Below are positions 52,386-60,976 of a DNA stretch of 64,000 nucleotides, piece by piece. Source of the stretch: Phycisphaerae bacterium (GTDB lineage Bacteria; Planctomycetota; Phycisphaerae; SM23-33); assembly GCA_018335035.1 (NCBI GenBank), contig JAGXKT010000011.1, forward strand, positions 18,186 to 82,185. The letters are read 5' to 3'. The notes under the pieces were generated by a model. The model was given only the letters and a program-made list of their open reading frames with translations. It had not been told where the DNA came from and ran no database searches. The first letter of the stretch is position 1, and each line of letters starts with the position of its first letter. Position numbers and translations under genes: made by a program.

Positions 52386-52796
52386 ATGAGCGATCTGACG
52401 CGGACGGCATTGGCGATTGACCGGGACCTGCTCGAGCGGTTCGACGGGTGGATGGCGAGCCACGGGTACACGAACCGCAGCGAGGCGATGCGCGACCTGA
52501 TCAGATCGGCCCTCGTCGAGGCCGAGTGGGCCGACCCCGCCGCCGAGGTCGTCGCGGCGGTGAGCATCATTTACGATCACGCGGCGCACGACCTGGCCCA
52601 GGCGCTGACCGAACGCCAGCACGCCGCTCATCACGCCGTGCTGTGCAGCCAGCACGTGCACCTGGACCACGACCACTGCCTGGAGGTGATCCTGCTGCAG
52701 GGCACGGCCGGGCAGCTCCGCGAACTGGCCGAGGCGATCATCGCCGCCCGCGGCGTCAGGGCCGGCAAGTTGACGCTGCTGAGCCGCACCGTCTAG
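52386..52796 (+). CDS. nikR: NikR-type nickel-responsive regulator
   Basis: 136 residues. N-terminal ribbon-helix-helix (SDLTRTALAIDRDLLERFDG, NRSEAMRDLIRSALVE) and C-terminal ACT-like nickel-binding domain. Nickel ligands correspond to H79, H90, H92 and C98 (LTERQHAAHH; SQHVHLDHDHCLEVILLQG), as in E. coli H76, H87, H89, C95. Tetrameric NikR represses nickel uptake genes when nickel is present. No nik transporter or nickel enzyme gene is in the window, so the target lies elsewhere. Confidence 0.92.
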   Translation: MSDLTRTALAIDRDLLERFDGWMASHGYTNRSEAMRDLIRSALVEAEWADPAAEVVAAVSIIYDHAAHDLAQALTERQHAAHHAVLCSQHVHLDHDHCLEVILLQGTAGQLRELAEAIIAARGVRAGKLTLLSRTV

Positions 52797-52986
52797 ACGC
52801 CGGCCGGGAACGCTGAGTCGTCGTGTCGACAATCTCGGCCGCAATCAGCGGGGCTGACACACACGAACTCGAATGCAACGCTATCTGGTCTGTTGCGGTG
52901 CCCCCCGCCCATCCGCGCGGAGAAGTATCCCGCGTGTCCCCTGCATCCTGGTGGGGCTCGCGCAAATCGTATGACTGCACGACCGG

Positions 52987-54321
52987 CTAACCTCCCCTGA
53001 CCAGCGAACGGAACCGGTCGCCGCGCTCTTCGTAATTCGTGAACATGTCGTAGCTTGCGCAGGCCGGCGACAGCAGAACGACCTCGCCGGGCCCGGCGAG
53101 GCGTTTGGCCGCAGCGACGGCCTCGTCGAACGTATCGGCGGAGACCACGCCCGGGCGGTCGCCCCCCGCGTGGGCGCCGACGGCCGCGATGATCGCCTCA
53201 CGCGTCGCGCCCAGCGCGACGACCGCCTTGGCGCGGGCGACGAGCGCCTCACCGAGTGCGTCGAACGAGACGCCCTTGTCGTATCCGCCGACGAGGACCA
53301 CCGCGCGGCGCGGCGCGAACGCCGCCAGCGCGACGCGTGTGCCGTCCGGCGTGGTGCACTTCGAGTCGTTGTAGTAGCGCACGCCGTCGCGCTCGGCGAC
53401 GAACTCGAGGCGATGCGGCAGGCCGACGAAGCTCCGCAGCGCCGCGGCGGCCTGCTCGCGCGACACGCCGAGTTGCTGCACCGCGGTCCACGCGGCCTGG
53501 GCGTTGGCCTGATTGTGCGCGCCGGGTACGGACAGCTCGAACGCCTCCCCGGCCGGGTCGAACCACGCCACGCGCCCCGGTGCCTCGTCCGCCCAGGCGC
53601 GCGTCGCGTCGCACGCGGCGTTGAGCACGAGCACGTCCTCGGATGCCTGATAGCGGTAGATCGCCTTCTTCGCCTCGGCGTAAGCGGCGAGCGTCTCGTG
53701 ACGGTCCAGGTGATTCGGCGCGAAGTTCGTTACCACGGCGACGTGCGGGCCGACGCCGATCTGCTCGACGCGCTCGAGCTGAAAGCTCGACAGCTCCACG
53801 ACGGCGACGTCGCCGGCGCTCATGCGGTCCGACTCGCACAGCAAGCTGTGCCCGATGTTGCCGCCGACGTGCGTTGTGCGACCCGGCGACAGGACGGCGC
53901 CGATCATCGCGGTGGTCGTGGACTTGCCGACGGTTCCGGTCACCCCCACCACCGTCGCCGGGCAGCGCGCGAGGAAGAGGTTCATTTCCGTGGTCTGCGG
54001 CACGCCGGCGGACCTCGCGGCCGCCAGAAGCGGCATCTCCGGCCGAATCGCGGGATTGACCACCAGCAGGTCGGCGTTCAGGAAGTCGGCCTCGTCGTGC
54101 CCGCCGAGGTGCAGCGTCACGTCCAGGTCGGCGATTTGATCGAGCGACGGACCCAGCGCTTCACGCGCGGCGCGGTCGGAGACGGTCACGTGCGCCCCGT
54201 GCGAACACAGCCAGCGCACTGCGCCAACGCCCCCGCCGAAGCGTCCCAGCCCGACGACCGTCACCCGCCGACCGGCCGGGTCGCGCGCGACGGCGGGCAG
54301 GCCTGTCACGGCGGCGTTCAC
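52987..54321 (-). CDS. murD: UDP-N-acetylmuramoylalanine-D-glutamate ligase
   Basis: 444 residues, canonical length. VVGLGRFGGGVGAVRWL N-terminal Rossmann domain, central ATPase VVGVTGTVGKSTTTAMIGAV, and NFAPNHLDRHETLAAYAEAK, plus RYYNDSKCTTPDGTRVALAA in the C-terminal domain. Adds D-Glu to the peptidoglycan precursor UDP-MurNAc-L-Ala in the cytoplasm. Its ATG overlaps the stop of an M16 peptidase gene (ATGA), so cell-wall synthesis is coupled to a peptidase pair. No other mur genes are near. Confidence 0.96.
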   Translation of the reverse strand: MNAAVTGLPAVARDPAGRRVTVVGLGRFGGGVGAVRWLCSHGAHVTVSDRAAREALGPSLDQIADLDVTLHLGGHDEADFLNADLLVVNPAIRPEMPLLAAARSAGVPQTTEMNLFLARCPATVVGVTGTVGKSTTTAMIGAVLSPGRTTHVGGNIGHSLLCESDRMSAGDVAVVELSSFQLERVEQIGVGPHVAVVTNFAPNHLDRHETLAAYAEAKKAIYRYQASEDVLVLNAACDATRAWADEAPGRVAWFDPAGEAFELSVPGAHNQANAQAAWTAVQQLGVSREQAAAALRSFVGLPHRLEFVAERDGVRYYNDSKCTTPDGTRVALAAFAPRRAVVLVGGYDKGVSFDALGEALVARAKAVVALGATREAIIAAVGAHAGGDRPGVVSADTFDEAVAAAKRLAGPGEVVLLSPACASYDMFTNYEERGDRFRSLVRGG

Positions 54322-55544
54322 AGGTCCTCTCGCGGGCCCAGCGCCAGCGTGCAGGTCGCCGTCAGGTCGTACCGCTGCGCCAGCTCGCGCACCTGCTCGC
54401 CCGTGACAGCGTAGACGCGCTCGACGTGCTCGGACAGCGGCATGTAGTCCCCGCGGTAGACCCAGTCGCTGCCGACGGCGGCGAGCCGCCCCATCGGCAA
54501 CTCGCCGGACAGCGTGGTCTGGCAGGCGAGCTTGTGCTTGGCCGCGGTCAGCTCGGGATCGGTCGGGCCCTCGTCGGCGAAGCGCTTCAACTCACGCTCG
54601 GTGATCTCCAGCGCCTCGTCCGCTCGCTGCGGATCGCCGGCGAGGAACGTCACAAACGCCCCGGCCGCATCGAGCGGCATGTATGCCGTGGTCGCCTCAT
54701 CGGCGATCGCCGGGTCCACCAGCGCGTAGTACAGCCGGCTGCCCGTCTCGTCGCCGAGGACGGTCGCCAGCAGCATCGCGGCGAAGCGCTCGTCGTCCTG
54801 GTGGCTCGGTGCCGGCGACATCAGCCCGACGTGCTCGCGCACCAGGCGCTCATCGGCGAGAATCGTCCGCCCGGTCTTGCCCGGCGCCGGCGGCGTGTCG
54901 CGCTGGGTCTCAGCGGGGCTCCAATCGCCGCAGATGTGCTGCGCCTGGTCGACCAGCGCGCCGAAGTCCACGTCACCGACGCCCACGAGCGTCACGTTGC
55001 CCGGCGCGTAGCGCCGCGTGAAATACTCCAGCATCTGCTCGCGCCGCAGCGCGCCGATCGACTCGGTCGTCCCGAGGATTTCGTTGCCCAGCGGGTGCCC
55101 GTCGAAGAACGCGGCCATGAGCTTCTCGTACGTGCGAAAGACCGGCTGATCCTCGTACAGCGCGATTTCCTCCTGGATGACGTTCTTCTCAACGTCGAAG
55201 TCCTCCTGCCGCAACGACGGGCGGAGGATATCGCCCAGCAGGTCCAGCAGGCGCTGCTGGAACTCCGGCAGCACGGCGCCGTAAAAAATCGTGTTCTCGT
55301 ACGACGTGCCGGCGTTGTAGTCGGCGCCCATCTCGTCGAACTCGCGGTTGACGTCCAGCGCCGTGCGCCGCTCCGTGCCCTTGAAGACCATATGCTCCAG
55401 AAAATGACTGACGCCGGCGACCTCGGGCGTCTCGTCCCGGCTGCCCGTCCGCACGAAGAATCCCGCCGCCATCGAGGCCGCGTCGGGATTGACCTCCGCG
55501 ACGATGGTCAGGCCGTTGTCCAGCGTGGTGTGTTTGAAGTCCAT
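54318..55544 (-). CDS. M16 peptidase, catalytically competent subunit
   Basis: 408 residues. M16 zinc motif HFLEH (in AGVSHFLEHMVFKGTERR) with downstream NVIQEEIALYEDQP giving the third ligand Glu. The protein is a single M16 unit (two-lobe) typical of bacterial PqqL/mitochondrial processing peptidase-like proteins. It would pair with the inactive partner encoded just upstream. No signal peptide is visible, so action in the cytoplasm is likely unless exported otherwise. Confidence 0.92.
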   Translation of the reverse strand: MDFKHTTLDNGLTIVAEVNPDAASMAAGFFVRTGSRDETPEVAGVSHFLEHMVFKGTERRTALDVNREFDEMGADYNAGTSYENTIFYGAVLPEFQQRLLDLLGDILRPSLRQEDFDVEKNVIQEEIALYEDQPVFRTYEKLMAAFFDGHPLGNEILGTTESIGALRREQMLEYFTRRYAPGNVTLVGVGDVDFGALVDQAQHICGDWSPAETQRDTPPAPGKTGRTILADERLVREHVGLMSPAPSHQDDERFAAMLLATVLGDETGSRLYYALVDPAIADEATTAYMPLDAAGAFVTFLAGDPQRADEALEITERELKRFADEGPTDPELTAAKHKLACQTTLSGELPMGRLAAVGSDWVYRGDYMPLSEHVERVYAVTGEQVRELAQRYDLTATCTLALGPREDL

Positions 55545-55548
55545 ATCC

Positions 55549-56793
55549 TCAGGCGCTCGTCGCGCCGGTCTCGATGTCCTGCGGGCCGATCACGAGGACG
55601 GTGAAATCCTCGGCCGGGTAGTCGTCCAGATACGCCAGAACGTCGTCGGCGGTGACGGCGTCGATGGCGTCGGAGATCTCCGCCAGCCCGCGCAGCCGAC
55701 CCAGGTGGTACCAGTCCGTCGCGAGCATCCGCGCCCGGGCGCCGGTGGATTCGCCCTGCATCACGAGCGAGCTTTTGAGCTGCGTCTTGGCGCGGGCGAG
55801 CTCGTCCGGCGTGATGCCCTCGCGCAGTCGGCGCAGCTCGCCGACGGTCACGTCGAACGTTTCCTGGGCGACCTCCGGGCGCGTGCCGGCGTAGGTGAAT
55901 AGCCCGGCCTGGTCCTTGAGCGTGTTGTACCGGCACGAGACGTGGTAGACCAACCCGCGCTTCTCGCGGACCTCTGCGAACAGCCGGCTGCCCATCCCGC
56001 CGGACAGAACCGTTTGCGCCGTCCGCGCCGCGTAGTAGCGCTCGTCCGACAGCGGTACCGACGCGTGCGCCAGGGCGATATGCTGCTGGGCGGAGTCCTT
56101 GGCGATGTGCCGCACGCCCCGGCGGGCGGGCTCGGGCTGCACGGGCGGCGGCGCGTCGGCGGCGAAATCGCCGAAGGCCGCCTCGGCCGCGGCGCACAAT
56201 CCGTCCCAATCGACGTTGCCCGCCACGGCGAGAATCGCCCCGGACGGGCTGAAGCCGCGTGCGACGTGTTCGCGCACGGCCTCGGGCGTCAAGGCCTTCA
56301 GCGCGTCGGCGTGCCCGTACGGGCACCGCCCCAGCGGCCAGGGGTAGAACTGCTCCCGCAGCAGCAGGTTGCACTTTCGCGCCGGTTCGTCCTCCAGCGA
56401 GGCCAGGTCCTGCATCACCGCGTTGCGGCAGGGCTCAAAGGTCGCGTCGCTCAGCCGCGGGCGGCGGAGCACGTCCGCGTAGAGCGCCAGCACGTCGTGG
56501 AGGTTCCGCCCGAGCTGGGCGGACGAGAAGCGCACGTGCTCGCTGCGGACGGTTTCGCCGCGCTGGCAGCCCAGGGCGTCCAGGGCATCGTTGAGCTGCC
56601 GCGTGTCGCGGTCGCCGGCGCCGCGGAAGCACCACTCGGCCGCAACGGACGCGGCGCCGTCGGCGCCGGCGGCGTCGTGGGCGGCACCGGCGGGCACCAG
56701 CAGCGTCATCGCCGCCGACGACACGTGACCCATCCGCTGGGCCAACAGCACCATCCCGTTATCGAGCCGGCGGGTGAAGAATTCCTCAGACAC
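55549..56793 (-). CDS. M16 peptidase-like, inactive partner subunit
   Basis: 414 residues with the M16 fold (AMTLLVPAGAAHDAAGADGA, LDALGCQRGETVRSEHVRFS, QRGETVRSEHVRFSSAQLGR, AVAGNVDWDGLCAAAEAAFG) but the HxxEH motif is replaced by AASVAAE. It lacks the zinc-binding pair, so should be the non-catalytic alpha-type partner. Its gene ends 4 bases before the active partner's ATG, on the same strand. The HxxEH loss is complete, not a single substitution. Confidence 0.88.
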   Translation of the reverse strand: MSEEFFTRRLDNGMVLLAQRMGHVSSAAMTLLVPAGAAHDAAGADGAASVAAEWCFRGAGDRDTRQLNDALDALGCQRGETVRSEHVRFSSAQLGRNLHDVLALYADVLRRPRLSDATFEPCRNAVMQDLASLEDEPARKCNLLLREQFYPWPLGRCPYGHADALKALTPEAVREHVARGFSPSGAILAVAGNVDWDGLCAAAEAAFGDFAADAPPPVQPEPARRGVRHIAKDSAQQHIALAHASVPLSDERYYAARTAQTVLSGGMGSRLFAEVREKRGLVYHVSCRYNTLKDQAGLFTYAGTRPEVAQETFDVTVGELRRLREGITPDELARAKTQLKSSLVMQGESTGARARMLATDWYHLGRLRGLAEISDAIDAVTADDVLAYLDDYPAEDFTVLVIGPQDIETGATSA

Positions 56794-57107
56794 GTCAGGC
56801 CTTTCTTGCAGAGGTCACTTCGGCGTGCAGCGGGGGAGGCATTGTAGCCGAGCGGCACCGATTGGCCAAGGGGTGCGGCGTACCGGTCTGCGGCTAAATT
56901 GGTCGCCTGATCCATCAAGCGACCCGCAGCGTGGCGTTTTCGTTCTCGACACAGAGCCCCGGAGCAACAGAGAACAACCGCAACGATTGGTTTCTCTCTG
57001 TCCCTATGCGGGCCGCATGGCCTCCGGGGCTCAGTGTGGCAACCGACGCCCTCCGCCCGCGGCGCGCCGGGTTGACGGGCGCGGGCTCGGCGGCGAGGAT
57101 GGCGCCC
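56794..57107. other. Divergent region between M16 operon and sirtuin gene
   Basis: 314 bases, no gene. Contains perfect inverted words gagccccggag (56954-56964) and ctccggggctc (57022-57032), with cagagaa and ttctctctg between them, so the region can fold into a long hairpin of the kind found at 3581 and 4818. No good promoter is seen for either gene. Confidence 0.5.
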
Positions 57108-57878
57108 ATGACCGACGGGCCCGACCAGGCCGAGATCGCCCGCGTGCGCGACCTGCTGGGCGCCGCGCGCCACGTCGCCTGCCTGACCGGCGCGGGCATC
57201 AGCGCCGCCAGCGGCGTGCCGACCTACCGCGGGGCCCATACGGGCCGTACGGTCGGCGGGGCCCTGTGGGACGGGCTGCGCGTGGAGGATTGGGCCACGC
57301 CCGCCGGCTACGCCCGCGACCCGCAGCGCGTCTGGAAATGGTACTCCGACCGGCGTGTGCAACTGGGCGAACTGGCGCCCAATGCCGGGCACGTCGCCCT
57401 GGCCGAACTCGAAAAGCGCCTCACCGCCCGCGGCGGGGCGTTCACGCTGGCGACGCAGAACATCGACGCGCTGCACCAGCGGGCCGGGAGCGTCAACGTG
57501 TTGGCGCTGCACGGCTCGCTGTTGCGGATTCGCTGTAGCGTCTGCCCCTACCGGCGCGAGGTCGGACACGAGCCGATCGCCGCGATTCCCGCCTGTCCGG
57601 ACTGCGGCGCCCGGCTGCGCCCGGACGTGGTGTGGTTCGGCGAGATGCTCCCGCAGGACGTCTGGACCGCCGCGGCCGACGCCGCCGGCGACTGCGACGT
57701 GTTCCTGACGGCGGGGACCAGCGCGGTGGTGTACCCGGCCGCGGGATTGGTGGAAATCGCTGCGGCGACCGGCGCGACGACCGTCGAGGTCAACCTCGAA
57801 CCGACCCCCGCCAGCTCGCTCGTCGACGTCGCCCTCCAGGGCCCGGCCGACGAACTCCTGCCGCAGTTGGTGGCGTAG
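57108..57878 (+). CDS. SIR2-type NAD-dependent deacylase
   Basis: 256 residues from ATG 57108. NAD-binding GAGISAASGVPTYRG (FRG replaced by YRG), QNIDALHQRAG, catalytic His in LHGS, and four zinc cysteines (CSVCPYRREV, CPDCGARLRP). The stretch WYSDRRVQL has Y79 and R82, the Y-x-x-R pair that marks class III enzymes with desuccinylase/demalonylase activity (E. coli CobB Y92/R95). It is a single gene with its own unit. The long frame upstream looks non-coding. Confidence 0.93.
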   Translation: MTDGPDQAEIARVRDLLGAARHVACLTGAGISAASGVPTYRGAHTGRTVGGALWDGLRVEDWATPAGYARDPQRVWKWYSDRRVQLGELAPNAGHVALAELEKRLTARGGAFTLATQNIDALHQRAGSVNVLALHGSLLRIRCSVCPYRREVGHEPIAAIPACPDCGARLRPDVVWFGEMLPQDVWTAAADAAGDCDVFLTAGTSAVVYPAAGLVEIAAATGATTVEVNLEPTPASSLVDVALQGPADELLPQLVA

Positions 57879-57970
57879 GTCGCCGTGTTACCGGCGGGCA
57901 CGCCACCACATTCCGCCGGTCGGGTGCCGTGGTTTGCGCAGCAACCACGTCGTCGCAATGAGGCCGCGAA

Positions 57971-59116
57971 TCACCTCGCGTAGAACGCCTTGATGGATTC
58001 GGCGACGTGGTCGAGCTGCTCGGGCCTCAATTCCGGGTGGACGGGCAGGGCGAGGACCTCGCGGCAGGCGCGTTCGGTCTCCGGCAGGTCGCCCTCCCGG
58101 TAGCCCAGACCCGCGAAGCACGCCTGCAGGTGCAGCCCCAGCGGGTAGTACACGCCGGAGGCGATGCCGCGATCCGTCAGAAACGCCCGCAGCTCGTCGC
58201 GCCGCGCGGCGCGGATGACGTACTGGTGGTAGATGTGCCGCCGGTCGGCGCGCTCGACGGGCACGGTGACCTCGTCCACGCCGGCGAGCCGCTCGTTGTA
58301 CGCGGCCGCGTTGGCGCGGCGGGCGTCGGTCCAGGCGTCCAGCTGGCGCAGCTTGACCGACAGCGCCGCGGCCTGGATGGAGTCCATGCGGAAGTTGCCC
58401 CCCACCCAATCGTGGATGTACTGGCGGCTCTGCCCGTGGTTGCGCAGCACGGCACACCGTTCGGCGAGGTCCGCGTCCTGCGTCAGGACCATCCCGGCGT
58501 CGCCCATCGCGCCGAGGTTCTTGGTCGGGTAGAAGCTCAGACACGCCGCGGTGCCGAGCGACCCGGCCCGCCGCCCGGCGTGCTCGGCGCCGACGGCCTG
58601 GGCGGCGTCCTCGATCACCGGCAGCTCGTGGCGCTGGGCGGTCTCGCCGAGCGCGTCCATCTCGCACATCTGCCCGTAGAGGTGCACGGGCAGGATCGCC
58701 CGCGTGCGGTCGGTGATCGCGGCGGCGACGGCGCGGGGGTCCAGGTTGAACGTTTCGGGGTCGATATCCACGAACACGGGCTTGGCGCCGGCGCGCCAGA
58801 TGCTTCCGGCCGTGCCGAAAAACGTGAACGCCGGCGTGATGACCTCTTCGGCGCCGTCGCAGGCGCCGCCCGTTCGGCAGGCGGGCTTGTCGGCGCCGAT
58901 GCCCAGCGCCATCAGCGTCACCAGCAGCGCGTCGGTCCCGCTGGAAACGCCCAGCGCGTGGGCGGCGTTGCAGTATTGCGCCACCTGTGCCTCGAAGGTG
59001 CGCACGGCCGGTCCGTTGCAGACGAGCTGCCCTTCCAGCACGTCGGTGACGGCGGCGAGGACCTCGTCGCGGATGGCGGCGTATTGCGTTGTCAGATCGA
59101 GCAGGGGAACGTCCAT
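57971..59116 (-). CDS. DegT/DnrJ/EryC1 family aminotransferase
   Basis: 381 residues. PLP aldimine Lys in FYPTKNLGAMGDAG, plus ALGVSSGTDALLVTLMALGI, LPVHLYGQMCEMDALGETAQ and VIEDAAQAVGAEHAGRRAGS. Such enzymes aminate keto-sugars for surface polysaccharides or antibiotic sugars. It stands alone next to a sulfatase gene and no sugar-nucleotide genes are close. Position of the internal GAEEVITPAFTF matches the family substrate loop. Confidence 0.9.
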   Translation of the reverse strand: MDVPLLDLTTQYAAIRDEVLAAVTDVLEGQLVCNGPAVRTFEAQVAQYCNAAHALGVSSGTDALLVTLMALGIGADKPACRTGGACDGAEEVITPAFTFFGTAGSIWRAGAKPVFVDIDPETFNLDPRAVAAAITDRTRAILPVHLYGQMCEMDALGETAQRHELPVIEDAAQAVGAEHAGRRAGSLGTAACLSFYPTKNLGAMGDAGMVLTQDADLAERCAVLRNHGQSRQYIHDWVGGNFRMDSIQAAALSVKLRQLDAWTDARRANAAAYNERLAGVDEVTVPVERADRRHIYHQYVIRAARRDELRAFLTDRGIASGVYYPLGLHLQACFAGLGYREGDLPETERACREVLALPVHPELRPEQLDHVAESIKAFYAR

Positions 59117-59195
59117 GCGTTGGCCTTTCGGTTGCGTCTGCGCGAGGCGATACGCTACGAGCCGCCGGCGGGCGGGTCAAGCCGGCGTCCGGCCC

Positions 59196-60668
59196 TTACG
59201 ATTGCAGCCCGAGGCGTTCGTACTGCTCGGGCGGGGCATCGGTCTCGCGCATCAGGCGGGCGAGGTGGTCGATCATCCGCTTCTCGATGCCCGGGTCGTC
59301 CAGCGGGGCATCCTGGTGCGGGTCGGCGTGCGTGTCGAACAGCCAGGTCCGCGTCATGCGCGGGTCGCCCTCGCGTCGATCGATCGGGACGGGAATCTTC
59401 ATGACCGGGCAGCCCTTGGTGAAGTCGAACGGTCCGCCGGCCGTCATGCCGCGCATCTCCTCGACGCGGAACAGATCTCGCATGTGCGTCGGCATGTGCG
59501 TGTATTCGTACAGCGGCGTGTTATCCGGCGTTGCCGGCGCGCGGAAGTACGTGTAGCGCCCGTCGGTGACGTTGACGTGCCCGCCGAAGACGCCGTACAA
59601 CGCCGCGTCGCGGATCGGCGTGTCGTCGGCGACGGTCTGCCGTAGCGGCCGGCCCTGCATGTCCGCCGTCGGCTCGATCCCGAAATACTCCAGCAGCGTC
59701 GGCGCCAGGTCGATCGTCTGGACCAAGCTCGCGCGCCGCTCGCCGGCGACGCCGCAGCGCGGGTCCCACACGAACAGCGGCGTGCGGGCCTTTTCGTCGA
59801 ACCACGGGCACCAGCATTTCGCCCACGAGTCGTGCTCGCCCAGCAGGAAGCCGTGGTCCGTGTTGACGATCAGCATCGTGTCGTCCCACAGGTCCAGCTC
59901 GTCCATCGCATCCAGCAGCTTGCCCAGCCAGGCGTCGCACATGCTGACCAGCGCGGCGTACTCGTAGCGGCAGTGCTCGACCTGGTCGCGCGTCTCGGCG
60001 ACGTAGCGATACGGGGGCCAGTCGAAGTGCGGGCCGGTGTAGTCGTGCGGGTAGAGGTCCTTGTAGTGCTGCTGGGTGAAGAACGGCTCGTGCGGGTCGA
60101 ACGTCTCGATGTGCAGGAACCAGTTGTCCGCGTCGTGATTGCGGCGGAGGAACTCGATGCCGCCGCCGAACGTCTTGGCCTGCGGCTGAAGGTCCTCGCG
60201 CTGCATGGCGGCCCGGTTGACCCAGTCCTGGCGCCAGTTATCGCCGCTGCGCCCGGCGACGCACTCGGGCATCTCCGGGTCGCGCACCTGCCCGATCCAG
60301 GGATCGCCCTCCTGCCCGCGCGAGATCTCCCACGACTGGTACCGCGTGTGGTACGTGCAGCCGCCGTCCTCCCAGTAGTGGTAATGGTCGCTGACGAGGT
60401 GGGAGTAGACGCCGTGGGTCTTGAGGATTTCCGGCATGGAGTCGTCGAACGGCTCGATGGGCCCCCACGAGCGATGCAGAAAGTTGTACCGCCCCGTGTG
60501 AATCTCCCGCCGGGCGGGCATGCACGGCATGGAACCGACATAGCAGCTATCGAACCGCGCGGTCCGCTCGGCGAGCCGCTGGAAGTTCGGCGTCTGCGTC
60601 CAGTCGCAGCCGTACGGCGAGAGGAAGTGACGGTTCAGCGAGTCGAACATCACCATGATGGCTTTCAC
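59196..60668 (-). CDS. Sulfatase (alkaline phosphatase superfamily)
   Basis: 490 residues from GTG 60668 (KAIMVMFDSLNRH), the common sulfatase start; ATG 60713 gives 15 more residues. The active-site motif reads PCMPARREIHTGR (C-x-P-x-R), where the Cys is changed to formylglycine. Metal site residues include MFDSLNRH and NTDHGFLLGEHDSW. C-terminal ends RLMRETDAPPEQYERLGL. No secretion signal is visible. The substrate is unknown; planctomycetes carry many such enzymes for sulfated polysaccharides. Confidence 0.92.
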   Translation of the reverse strand: MKAIMVMFDSLNRHFLSPYGCDWTQTPNFQRLAERTARFDSCYVGSMPCMPARREIHTGRYNFLHRSWGPIEPFDDSMPEILKTHGVYSHLVSDHYHYWEDGGCTYHTRYQSWEISRGQEGDPWIGQVRDPEMPECVAGRSGDNWRQDWVNRAAMQREDLQPQAKTFGGGIEFLRRNHDADNWFLHIETFDPHEPFFTQQHYKDLYPHDYTGPHFDWPPYRYVAETRDQVEHCRYEYAALVSMCDAWLGKLLDAMDELDLWDDTMLIVNTDHGFLLGEHDSWAKCWCPWFDEKARTPLFVWDPRCGVAGERRASLVQTIDLAPTLLEYFGIEPTADMQGRPLRQTVADDTPIRDAALYGVFGGHVNVTDGRYTYFRAPATPDNTPLYEYTHMPTHMRDLFRVEEMRGMTAGGPFDFTKGCPVMKIPVPIDRREGDPRMTRTWLFDTHADPHQDAPLDDPGIEKRMIDHLARLMRETDAPPEQYERLGLQS

Positions 60669-60713
60669 GGGGACTGGCTCCAGACGCGACGCCTCATCGC
60701 GCCGCAGCGCCAT

Positions 60714-60976
60714 GGCTACACGAGCCGCCGCGGCGGGTCAAGGGACCAGCCCTACAACTTGTCGCATTCTCTGCGTGCTCCGCGTTGAATTTTCCGGCCG
60801 AATTCGCGCCGAATTCGCGGGAACTGTCCCCGTCACCGCATGTCTAACCGGTTATGGAGGCCGACCGCCAACGCGACAACGCGATGCCCCACGCCGACGG
60901 TGTTTTCTGCGCAAGGCCCGCCCGCAGGGGTACAGACTCGCGAACCATGGGTCCGAACCACACAGGGAGAACACCG
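60714..60976. other. Region between sulfatase and vWA protein genes
   Basis: 263 bases, no gene. It contains the repeat ttctctgcgtgctccgcgtt (60767-60786), a direct repeat of cgaattcgcg, the dyad taaccggtta (60844-60853), and the ribosome site GGGAGA of the vWA gene. No standard promoter could be fixed. Confidence 0.45.
60767..60789. repeat. Intergenic repeat, copy 3 (partial arm)
   Basis: tgcgtgctccgcgttgaa (60772-60789) is identical to the right arm of copy 1 (3645-3662). The partner arm is not present here, so this looks like a broken copy of the same family. Confidence 0.65.

Noticed and set aside
60854..60976. Upstream extension of the vWA protein
   Set aside because: The extra residues look non-coding, while the membrane segment begins right after ATG 60977 with a GGGAGA site.
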